This document shows, piece after piece, positions 1-5,859 of a stretch of 5,859 bases of DNA. A program made the translations under genes and the position numbers. The notes beneath the pieces were generated by a model. That model ran no database searches. It was not told the origin of the DNA and saw only the letters and a list, made by a program, of their open reading frames with translations. The stretch covers positions 1 through 5,859 of the forward strand of contig SLJD01000456.1 in assembly GCA_007135295.1 (NCBI GenBank), read 5' to 3'. The DNA comes from Phycisphaerales bacterium (lineage in GTDB: Bacteria > Planctomycetota > Phycisphaerae > Phycisphaerales > SM1A02). The number at the start of each line of letters is the position of its first letter. Within the stretch, counting starts at the first letter, position 1.

Positions 1-178
1 CGACGAGCCAGGCCTGACCGTACCGCACCCGAATATGCACGATCGCCGATTCGTTCTGGAGCCGCTTGCGGAAATTGCCGGTGAAATGATTCACCCGACC
101 CGCCAACAATCCGTACAATCGTTATGGAAGTCACTGTCGCTTTCAGGCGGCATACCCCCGTCAGACGTGCCCGTGTGA
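1..178 (+). CDS. folK: folK C-terminus: 2-amino-4-hydroxy-6-hydroxymethyldihydropteridine pyrophosphokinase (HPPK), 5' end outside the window
   Basis: HPPK transfers pyrophosphate from ATP to 6-hydroxymethyl-7,8-dihydropterin, the step before dihydropteroate synthase in cytoplasmic folate synthesis. Only the last 58 codons are present, read from base 2 to a TGA at 176-178. The translated segment starts D-E-P-G-L-T-V-P-H-P and continues H-D-R-R-F-V-L-E-P-L-A-E-I-A. This matches the family's well-known C-terminal signature: L-x-x-P-H-P, a few residues, H-x-R-x-F-V-L, then P-L-x-E-I-A. The arginines there belong to the ATP-binding region of the family. The tail after the signature (about 30 residues, ending in a Pro/Ser/Val-rich stretch) is unremarkable. 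The frame is too short and too near the edge to stand out by length; recognition rests on the motif. The stop is followed by a strong hairpin (209-229), which may mark the end of its transcript. Confidence 0.88.
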   Translation, partial: DEPGLTVPHPNMHDRRFVLEPLAEIAGEMIHPTRQQSVQSLWKSLSLSGGIPPSDVPV

Positions 179-196
179 ACATCCGCTGAATCCGGA

Positions 197-241
197 CGGG
201 CACTCGCAGCGGGATCGGCCCGATCCCGCCTGGAATGCCCG
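197..241 (+). other. Two-tier hairpin between folK and the first TlpA-fusion gene
   Basis: The inner stem is a perfect 9-base-pair inverted repeat, GCGGGATCG (209-217) with CGATCCCGC (221-229), around a 3-base loop. An outer 6-base-pair stem, CGGGCA (197-202) with TGCCCG (236-241), encloses it with 6-base internal loops on each side. No T-tract follows, so it is not a standard intrinsic terminator. It could end or stabilise the folK transcript, or sit in the 5' leader of the downstream gene. The structure is directly visible; the role is unknown. Confidence 0.5.
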
Positions 242-261
242 GCTCAATACCCGGCTGAATA
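238..261 (+). repeat. Tandem 12-base repeat, two copies
   Basis: CCCGGCTCAATA (238-249) is followed immediately by CCCGGCTGAATA (250-261), with one mismatch. The first copy overlaps the right arm of the outer hairpin stem. A related fragment, CCGCTGAAT, occurs at 183-191. The repeat lies upstream of the first TlpA-fusion gene and could be a pair of protein-binding half-sites, or simply a small slippage duplication. No function can be assigned. Confidence 0.45.
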
Positions 262-389
262 TAAGGATAGCGGGAATAATGACCACGACACGCTGGTGTT
301 CTCATTGGCCGGCAGCCGGTTGCGAAGGCGGCTGTGGCACTGAGACGACTTCCCGTCGCGGCAATTCTGCTTTGAACCTGATGACTTTT

Positions 390-404
390 CTGGAGTCCAC
401 AATG
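390..404 (+). promoter_or_regulatory. Ribosome binding site that sets the start at 402
   Basis: GGAG at 392-395 lies six bases before the ATG at 402, good Shine-Dalgarno spacing. The next residues form a textbook signal peptide. The open frame extends upstream to an ATG at 279 (and another at 381), but that extension encodes a Cys/Gly/Arg-rich stretch unlike a protein N-terminus and would bury the signal peptide about 41 residues in. Confidence 0.65.
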
Positions 405-1622
405 ACACGAACCGTACCCGGAGTGCTGGCCGGCCTGATCGCCGCCCCCTGTCTGCTCACCACCGCGCTCGCGACCGCCGCCCTCGCCGATGACGACCGC
501 ACGGACGAGGCCGTTGAACGCGGCCGGAATCTGCTGGCGGATGTTGGTCAGGCGTACAAGGACGCTGGCGGCATGCATGACACCGTGACCATGAACATCA
601 ATTCGCCGATGGGCGAGCAATCCGACCACTTCACGCTGCGAATCGGTGAAGGAACCGACGCCGAAGTCGAGGTGCAGGGTTATCGCATCGTCTCCCTTGA
701 TGACCGGTTCTATGTGGAGCGTGAGGGACTTGATGACAAGTACCTCGAAGCTGAGCTTCACGGCAACCTGCTTCAGACCATGGAACGGGTGTTCGGCGCA
801 GCGGACCTGCCCATGCCGCACCTTGGACTCCGATACGCGGAGACGGACGATGACCGCATCGACGCGATGTCCATGGGCGTCGTCGAGAACATCCGGCTCG
901 TCGGCCACCGGACTGGCGAACACGAAGGTCAATCGGCTGACGTGCTCCTGTTCGAGGGCAACGACGGTTCGCTGAATGTGCATGTGGTCGACAATCTCAT
1001 CCAGTTGATCGAATTCGACCTGACACCCGCGGGCATGCCTGAGGAATTCGCGATGGACGGAACGCTCACCATGGAGCCTCGGGTCGTCAGTGAACTGGAT
1101 GAGCCGATTCGCTTCGCGACCGACAACCGCGAAGCGGTCGAGCGAATGGAGGAACTTCAGCCGACACCCGTAGCCGTCGGCGATGCCGCGCCGGATTTTG
1201 AACTCCAGGACCTCGACGGCCGGACGGTCAAACTGAGCGACCTTCGCGGGGAAGTGGTTGTGCTCGACTTCTGGGCGACGTGGTGCCAGCCCTGCATCGT
1301 GGCGCTGCCCAAGGTCGATGAGTTCGCGCAGTGGGCCGAGGAGAATGACTACCCGGTCCGTGTCTACGCGATCAATGTCTGGGAAGATCATGCCGCTGAT
1401 GAACGACGGGATCACGTGGCAAGCTTCTGGAACGAACAGGGCTTTTCCTTCCCCACCCTGCTCGACACCGATGATTCGGTCGTGATGGAGTACGGCGTGC
1501 GGGGGATCCCGACCAGCGTGGTCATCGGGCCGGACGGTACGGTGACGGATGTGACAGCCGGAGCCGCAACGCTTGAAGCGCTGCAGGAAAAAGCCCGCGA
1601 GGCGATGGATCGCTCCAGCTGA
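402..1622 (+). CDS. Exported two-domain protein: uncharacterised N-terminal domain fused to a TlpA/ResA-like thioredoxin domain (copy 1)
   Basis: This 406-residue protein is probably a periplasmic thiol-disulfide oxidoreductase. Residues 1-29 form a signal peptide: a short Thr/Arg n-region, a hydrophobic core, and a cleavage site after A-L-A before D-D-D. A Cys at 17 is preceded by Pro, so it is not a lipobox. Residues about 30-255 are acidic and beta-rich and vaguely resemble the DUF2092/LolA-like class; I cannot assign this domain firmly. Residues about 257-406 are a full TlpA-type (AhpC-TSA/redoxin) domain. It opens with V-G-D-A-A-P-D-F, has the active site F-W-A-T-W-C-Q-P-C with Cys295 and Cys298, and a cis-proline loop G-I-P-T at Pro370. 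These two are the only cysteines of the mature protein, so substrates must be other proteins. Family members reduce disulfides, for example in cytochrome c maturation, but no such genes are near. The protein is strongly acidic, with five lysines. An intrinsic terminator follows 40 bases after the stop, and a diverged paralogue lies beyond it. Confidence 0.85.
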   Translation: MTRTVPGVLAGLIAAPCLLTTALATAALADDDRTDEAVERGRNLLADVGQAYKDAGGMHDTVTMNINSPMGEQSDHFTLRIGEGTDAEVEVQGYRIVSLDDRFYVEREGLDDKYLEAELHGNLLQTMERVFGAADLPMPHLGLRYAETDDDRIDAMSMGVVENIRLVGHRTGEHEGQSADVLLFEGNDGSLNVHVVDNLIQLIEFDLTPAGMPEEFAMDGTLTMEPRVVSELDEPIRFATDNREAVERMEELQPTPVAVGDAAPDFELQDLDGRTVKLSDLRGEVVVLDFWATWCQPCIVALPKVDEFAQWAEENDYPVRVYAINVWEDHAADERRDHVASFWNEQGFSFPTLLDTDDSVVMEYGVRGIPTSVVIGPDGTVTDVTAGAATLEALQEKAREAMDRSS

Positions 1623-1661
1623 TTCAATCAGTCCGGTACGTCCATTCAGCGCCATAACGAG

Positions 1662-1693
1662 CAGCGGACCTGATCCATGGGTCCGCTGTTTTT
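1662..1693 (+). terminator. Rho-independent terminator after TlpA-fusion copy 1
   Basis: CAGCGGACC (1662-1670) pairs perfectly with GGTCCGCTG (1680-1688) across a 9-base loop, and five Ts (1689-1693) follow directly. It lies 40 bases after the TGA of copy 1. It implies that the two TlpA-fusion genes are mainly transcribed separately. It also argues that the open frame running upstream of copy 2, through this hairpin to an ATG at 1573, is not translated there. Confidence 0.85.
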
Positions 1694-1743
1694 CGGTCGG
1701 GCGCAAGCGTGTTTTCCGTCCGCCCCGTATCATGGTGCGCCCT

Positions 1744-3072
1744 ATGCGGATCATAAATCTGGTGAGATATTTTTCTGGTGACACTGTCAGGCCCGGTCCG
1801 GTCTTCCGCCGTGAACGGCGGGCTGGTCGTTACTTGACGGTTGCGCTGGCGATCGGTGCCGCCGAGACCGCCGTCGCAATGTCCGCCGACAAGGCAGCCA
1901 CACAGGCACTGGAAGACCTTATCGAGACACATCGAAACATGGATCCGGTCGCGATCGAGTTCACCATGACGATGGAAATCCGGGACGGCGATGTCGCGTC
2001 CCGACCGCGGAAGGTCGATGGCCGCATGGCAGTCGGCCCGGACGGACGGGGCGTTCTGTCGGTGCGCGGCTACACCTCCCGGGTGGCTGACCGGCGGATC
2101 GTCATCACGCACGAAGACACGGCTGACCGGCGGCACGCGATCGTCGAACGGGCCGGCGGGCCGGCGCTGACAACCTTGAACACTGCGTTTCATTCACTTC
2201 CGATCCCGGTGCTGGCCCTGCACTGGGGTGGTAATGATGTTGACGAGATTGCCGCCACCCTGCACCCGCAAACACCCGATCTCACGCCTCACACGTATCA
2301 GGCAGGCGATGCGGACGGCGGCGATGTGCTCGTGCTGACCGAGCCGGACGGCCGGCTTGAGTTAACCGTCGACGATGAGAGCGGACGGTTGCATGGAGCG
2401 TCCCATGTACTTGACAGTGGTTCGCGCGTGCCGGATGGCGTGGCGATTCACAGCCACTTCGAATTCTCGTATGAGCCGATCGACGTTTCGGAAATCGACG
2501 ATGCCGTCGCATTTGATCGCGGCGATCGGCGTCGCGTAACGCGGCTGTCATCGCTGCGCGGCTCAGCCGAGGCCGACGAAGGGCGTGGCCGAATGGCCAT
2601 CGGCGGAGCCGAATCGCTTGAGGGCCGCCCTGCCCCGGACATCGTGCTGACCACGGCTGACGGCGGGCAGTTCGATCTGAATGATCTGCGCGGCCGGGCA
2701 GTGGTGCTCGACTTCTGGGCGACGTGGTGTCAGCCGTGTCACCGCATCCTTCCGGTACTGCACGACATCGCCGACTGGGCCGATGAAGAGGGGCTGCCCG
2801 TCGACGTCATGACCGTCAATGTGCTCGAACGCCAGCACGACTCACCGGAGCAGCGGCTCGAAGCCGTCCGTGAGTTCTGGCAGCAGGGCAATTACGAACT
2901 GCCGGTCGCCATGGACTACAGCGGCGATGTCGCCCGCGATTACAGTGTCCAGTCGATCCCTATGACGGTGGTAATCGCGCCTGACGGAGCGGTCGAGTAC
3001 GTGCACATCGGAGCCGGCGGCTCATACCGTGAATCCGTCAAAGAGGCGATCACCGACGCGATCGAGCCGTAG
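1744..3072 (+). CDS. Exported two-domain protein: uncharacterised N-terminal domain fused to a TlpA/ResA-like thioredoxin domain (copy 2)
   Basis: A second exported thiol-disulfide protein, 442 residues if it starts at the ATG at 1744. An ATG at 1732 is in the same frame, as are GTG 1762 and TTG 1834; none has a clear ribosome site. The hydrophobic segment Y-L-T-V-A-L-A-I-G-A-A-E-T-A-V-A (residues about 30-45), after an Arg-rich stretch, looks like a signal peptide cut after A-V-A, but the n-region is unusually long. Residues about 46-290 are a diverged version of the N-terminal domain of copy 1. The clearest match is residues 240-271 with copy 1 residues 221-252 (11 of 32 identical, no gaps). 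A longer Gly/Ala/Glu linker follows. The TlpA domain spans about 292-442, with W-C-Q-P-C (Cys329, Cys332) and cis-Pro406 in S-I-P-M-T. The Thr usual after this proline, present in copy 1, is Met here. There are no other cysteines. Function is inferred from the TlpA fold; substrate unknown. Confidence 0.8.
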   Translation: MRIINLVRYFSGDTVRPGPVFRRERRAGRYLTVALAIGAAETAVAMSADKAATQALEDLIETHRNMDPVAIEFTMTMEIRDGDVASRPRKVDGRMAVGPDGRGVLSVRGYTSRVADRRIVITHEDTADRRHAIVERAGGPALTTLNTAFHSLPIPVLALHWGGNDVDEIAATLHPQTPDLTPHTYQAGDADGGDVLVLTEPDGRLELTVDDESGRLHGASHVLDSGSRVPDGVAIHSHFEFSYEPIDVSEIDDAVAFDRGDRRRVTRLSSLRGSAEADEGRGRMAIGGAESLEGRPAPDIVLTTADGGQFDLNDLRGRAVVLDFWATWCQPCHRILPVLHDIADWADEEGLPVDVMTVNVLERQHDSPEQRLEAVREFWQQGNYELPVAMDYSGDVARDYSVQSIPMTVVIAPDGAVEYVHIGAGGSYRESVKEAITDAIEP

Positions 3073-3190
3073 TCACCTCGGGGCGGAGAGGATGATGCCA
3101 GCCATGTCGGGCAGCGTTCCAAGGCCTGCCCACTGGAAGTGAACCGGCACAGCCGGCCGACAACACCAAATCTTCTTTCTGATTGAATAC

Positions 3191-3231
3191 GAAGGAGCCC
3201 CGTGCCCGCCTTGCTGGCGGCGCCTGATTGA
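3191..3231 (+). promoter_or_regulatory. Strong Shine-Dalgarno with a 9-codon mini-ORF just upstream of the FAD/Fe-S gene
   Basis: GAAGGAG (3191-3197) is the best ribosome-binding sequence in the region. Four bases later a GTG (3202) opens a 9-codon frame, M-P-A-L-L-A-A-P-D, that ends at TGA 3229-3231, three bases before the ATG of the FAD/Fe-S gene and in the same frame. It could be a leader peptide coupling translation to the main gene, whose own ATG has almost no ribosome site, or a remnant of a former, longer N-terminus. It may also be chance. Confidence 0.3.
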
Positions 3232-3234
3232 GCC

Positions 3235-5859
3235 ATGACGACCGTTTCCCTTGACGTGATCCAATCACCCGCCGGCGTTCCGTCGGACGGCCCCTCGCCG
3301 GATGACATGGCCCGTGATCTGTCCAAGAGGATCAAAGGCGAGGTCTGTTTCGATCAGCATTACCGGATGCTCTACGCCACGGACGCGAGCATCTACCAGG
3401 CCGAGCCGATCGGCGTCGTGATTCCACAGGATGGCGATGACGTCGCTGAAACGGTTCGTTACTGCGCCGAACACAAACTGCCGATCCTGCCGCGCGGCGG
3501 CGGCACGTCCCTCGCCGGCCAGACGGTCAATACCGCCCTCGTCATCGACTTCTCCCGCCACTGCAATCGAGTGATCGAGGTGGACGAAGCGAACCGCCGA
3601 GCCCGCATTGAGACCGGAATCGTCCTCGATCATCTCAACACCGCACTGGCGCCAATGGGCCTCATGTTCGGCCCTGACGTCTCCACATCCTCGCACGCCA
3701 ACATCGGGGGAATGATCGGCAACAATTCAGCCGGCACCCACTCGGTCAAGTACGGCAAGACGGTCGATCATGTCGAAGCCGCCCGTGTCCTCCTCGCCGA
3801 TGGCACGGAACTCGAGTTCTACGAAGGCGCCGCAGAGCACGATCACCGTGTGCGTGCCATCACGGAACAGATTGCCGAGATCGTCCGCCCCCTGCGCAGT
3901 GAGATCGACGCCCGATTCCCGAAGATCACCCGCCGTGTGGACGGCTACAACCTTGATCTCATACTTCAACAGCTTGATGCATCCACCCCCGGCACGTTTG
4001 ACAAGGTCAACCTCGCCAAACTCATCTGCGGCTCGGAAGGCACACTCGCCGTCGTTCGCGAGGCGACAATCCGCCTGGTCGAGACGCCGAATCGCATGGG
4101 CCTCGCCCTTGTTGCGTACCCTACCGTGGATCAATCACTCGAAGCGCTGCAGCACATACTGACGACCGGCCCCTCGGCCGTGGAACTGATCGACGACGTC
4201 ATCATCAACCTTGCGGCCCGGAACACAGAATACAAACGTTACGTCGACCTGCTTCCGCAGCCCAACGATCAAACCCCTGCGGCCGTGCTCTACGTCGAAT
4301 ACTTCGCTGACGATGACGAGGAACTCGCCGACCGCTTCCGCGCACTCCGCGAGACCGCCGGCTCTGATGCGATTCAACAGTACACCGATCCGGCGCGCAT
4401 GGGCTTTGCATGGAAACTTCGCAAGGCCGGTGAGCCGCTTCTGCACGGCGTACCCGGAAACCGCAAGCCGGTCACCTTCGTCGAGGACACCGCCGTCGCC
4501 CCGGCCCGCCTGCCCGAGTTCGTCCGCGAGTTCCGCGACCTCGTCACGCGTCACGGCACGATGGCGTCGTACTACGCCCACGCCTCGGTCGGCTGCCTGC
4601 ACATTCGACCGCTTGTGGACCCGCACGACGCTGAAGACCGCACGCTCATGGAGACCCTCGCCGAGGAAGTCGCCGACCTCGTCATGCGCTACGGTGGATC
4701 ACTCTCCGGCGAGCACGGCGACGGCCGCGTCCGCTCGCCGATGCTTCGGCGCTTTTTCGGCGACGCAATCGTCGACGCTTTCCGGCAGATCAAGCACGTC
4801 TTCGATCCCGAGCACCGCCTCAATCCCGGCAACCTGGTTGATCCCGCTCCGATGATCGAACACCTGCGCGTCAAGCCGGGCGATCGAGACGTTCGTGTGC
4901 CGGACGTGGACACCTTCTACACCTACGAAACCGAGCACGGCTTCGACGGCGCGGTCGAGATGTGCAACGGCGCCGGCGTCTGCCGCAAGACGAAGGGCGG
5001 GACCATGTGCCCGTCGTACCGTGGCACGCTCGACGAACGCCATTCGACCCGTGGCCGCGGCAACGCACTGCGACTGGCGATCACCGGACAGTTCTCCGAT
5101 GACGGCCGGACGCCCAAATGGCGCGACGAAGGCACCATGCAAACGCTTGACCTGTGCCTGTCCTGCAAGGCCTGCAAGGCCGAATGCCCGAGCAACGTCG
5201 ACGTCGCCAAGCTCAAGGCTGAATACACCGCCCAACGCCACCGCGAACAGGGCGGCCCTCCGCGTCTGGCCAGGCTCTTCGGACGCGTCCGCATGTTGAA
5301 CAGGATGGGCTCGGCGTTCCATCCGATCGCCAATGCGATGAACCGATTCCCTCCAGTACGGTGGCTGATCAACCGTGTCATGGACATTCACCCGAAGCGC
5401 ACGCTTCCGCCGTTCAGCCAGTCGCTCTACCACTGGTTCAAAGAACGCGGCGAAGCGCAGCATCCCGCCGACGCGCCGACCATCATTCTCCTTCCCGATT
5501 GCTTTACAACGTACAACGAATCGCCGATCGGCCAGTCAGCGATCAATGTCCTCGAAGCGCTCGGCTACCACGTCGTCCTGCCTCAGATCGGCTGCTGCGG
5601 CCGCTCGATGATCAGTCTCGGCCTGCTGGATGAAGCGATCGAGACCTGCTCCAAAACCGCCGAAGACCTCCTCGCCTGCCTCGAGGGCACGAACGCGACT
5701 GCCGTCGTCGGCATCGAACCGAGTTGCGTCTCAGCGATCAAAGACGACTGGCAGGAGCTTAAACTCGGTGTCGATCGTGCCCGCCTGACTGAACTCGCCG
5801 AGAAAACCATGCTGATCCAGGAGTTCATTGATCAGGAATGGAACGCCCACCCGACGCCC
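3235..5859 (+). CDS. FAD-binding and 4Fe-4S D-2-hydroxyacid dehydrogenase (YdiJ/Dld-II type), 3' end outside the window
   Basis: A large flavin/iron-sulfur oxidoreductase that oxidises a D-2-hydroxyacid (D-lactate or D-2-hydroxyglutarate in characterised relatives) and passes electrons through FAD and Fe-S centres, probably to the quinone pool. It has no signal peptide, so it acts in the cytoplasm or at the inner membrane face. The frame is open for 875 codons to the window edge; relatives have about 1000 residues. An FAD_binding_4 domain (about 40-200) shows P-R-G-G-G-T-S-L-A-G-Q at 86-96 and N-N-S-A-G-T at 163-168. The FAD-oxidase C domain (about 240-545) has C-G-S-E-G-T-L at 265-271, H-I-R-P at 456-459 and G-E-H-G-D-G-R at 492-498. 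The Fe-S part has Cys577, Cys583, Cys592-Pro and a classic C-x2-C-x2-C-x3-C-P at 641-652. A CCG domain begins about 745, with Cys756, Cys787-Cys788-Gly and E-P-S-C at 828-831. An in-frame TGA at 3229-3231 makes ATG 3235 the earliest start. Substrate is not determinable here. Confidence 0.93.
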   Translation, partial: MTTVSLDVIQSPAGVPSDGPSPDDMARDLSKRIKGEVCFDQHYRMLYATDASIYQAEPIGVVIPQDGDDVAETVRYCAEHKLPILPRGGGTSLAGQTVNTALVIDFSRHCNRVIEVDEANRRARIETGIVLDHLNTALAPMGLMFGPDVSTSSHANIGGMIGNNSAGTHSVKYGKTVDHVEAARVLLADGTELEFYEGAAEHDHRVRAITEQIAEIVRPLRSEIDARFPKITRRVDGYNLDLILQQLDASTPGTFDKVNLAKLICGSEGTLAVVREATIRLVETPNRMGLALVAYPTVDQSLEALQHILTTGPSAVELIDDVIINLAARNTEYKRYVDLLPQPNDQTPAAVLYVEYFADDDEELADRFRALRETAGSDAIQQYTDPARMGFAWKLRKAGEPLLHGVPGNRKPVTFVEDTAVAPARLPEFVREFRDLVTRHGTMASYYAHASVGCLHIRPLVDPHDAEDRTLMETLAEEVADLVMRYGGSLSGEHGDGRVRSPMLRRFFGDAIVDAFRQIKHVFDPEHRLNPGNLVDPAPMIEHLRVKPGDRDVRVPDVDTFYTYETEHGFDGAVEMCNGAGVCRKTKGGTMCPSYRGTLDERHSTRGRGNALRLAITGQFSDDGRTPKWRDEGTMQTLDLCLSCKACKAECPSNVDVAKLKAEYTAQRHREQGGPPRLARLFGRVRMLNRMGSAFHPIANAMNRFPPVRWLINRVMDIHPKRTLPPFSQSLYHWFKERGEAQHPADAPTIILLPDCFTTYNESPIGQSAINVLEALGYHVVLPQIGCCGRSMISLGLLDEAIETCSKTAEDLLACLEGTNATAVVGIEPSCVSAIKDDWQELKLGVDRARLTELAEKTMLIQEFIDQEWNAHPTP

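Noticed and set aside
447..455. Lipoprotein attachment site at Cys17 of copy 1
   Set aside because: The residue before the Cys is Pro, which does not fit a lipobox, and a good signal peptidase I site follows at 29/30.
1573..1743. Extension of copy 2 upstream to ATG 1573
   Set aside because: It would overlap the end of copy 1 and run through the intrinsic terminator, and the residues are not protein-like.
1624..2193. Minus-strand open frame of 189 codons spanning the intergenic region and copy 2
   Set aside because: Its composition (Arg/His/Pro-rich) is that of an antisense shadow. It crosses the terminator and has no motif.
3073..3190. Terminator or small RNA in the spacer after copy 2
   Set aside because: Short stems (3109-3114 with 3126-3131; 3144-3148 with 3152-3156) compete with other pairings and have no adjacent T-tract. 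A T-rich stretch at 3171-3180 is too far from the stem.
4699..5463. Long minus-strand open frame (254 codons)
   Set aside because: It lies wholly inside the FAD/Fe-S gene, whose + frame carries many family motifs. The opposite frame is open only because of high GC and has no recognisable domain.
1..5859. CRISPR, tRNA, insertion sequence or phage features
   Set aside because: No regularly spaced repeats, cloverleaf, transposase motif or terminal inverted repeats were seen on either strand.

Overview
The window is GC-rich, gene-dense bacterial DNA with every supported gene on the + strand. From left to right it holds: the last 58 codons of folK (folate biosynthesis); a 223-base leader region with a strong hairpin and a short tandem repeat; a secreted two-domain protein ending in a TlpA/thioredoxin-like domain; a clean intrinsic terminator; a second, diverged protein of the same architecture; a 162-base spacer with a possible mini-ORF; and a large FAD/iron-sulfur D-2-hydroxyacid dehydrogenase (YdiJ/Dld-II type) that runs off the right edge. 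I see no tRNA, rRNA, CRISPR array, insertion sequence or integration site.

The organism cannot be fixed from this sequence alone. The high GC, the strongly acidic exported proteins (the first TlpA-like protein has only five lysines), the weak or missing Shine-Dalgarno sequences and the exported fusions of an uncharacterised N-terminal domain to TlpA would fit a planctomycete-like (for example Phycisphaerae) or other marine Gram-negative bacterium. That is inference.

The central pair (402-1622 and about 1744-3072) is the most distinctive part. Both proteins start with an apparent secretion signal, continue with about 200-240 residues of a mostly beta, acidic domain (possibly of the DUF2092/LolA-like kind), and end with a complete TlpA-type thiol-disulfide domain carrying W-C-Q-P-C and a cis-proline loop. 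Each mature protein has only the two active-site cysteines. A gapless 32-residue match just before the TlpA domain (11 identities) shows that the N-terminal parts are related too, so this is an old tandem duplication of the whole gene. A terminator between the copies suggests separate transcription.

The FAD/Fe-S enzyme is a cytoplasmic or membrane-associated respiratory-type oxidase and has no evident functional link to the exported pair. folK at the left edge is ordinary metabolism. I find no convincing new multi-gene system. The best leads are the duplicated exported domain-TlpA proteins, the start-site questions at the second copy and at the FAD enzyme, and the structured leader of the first copy.
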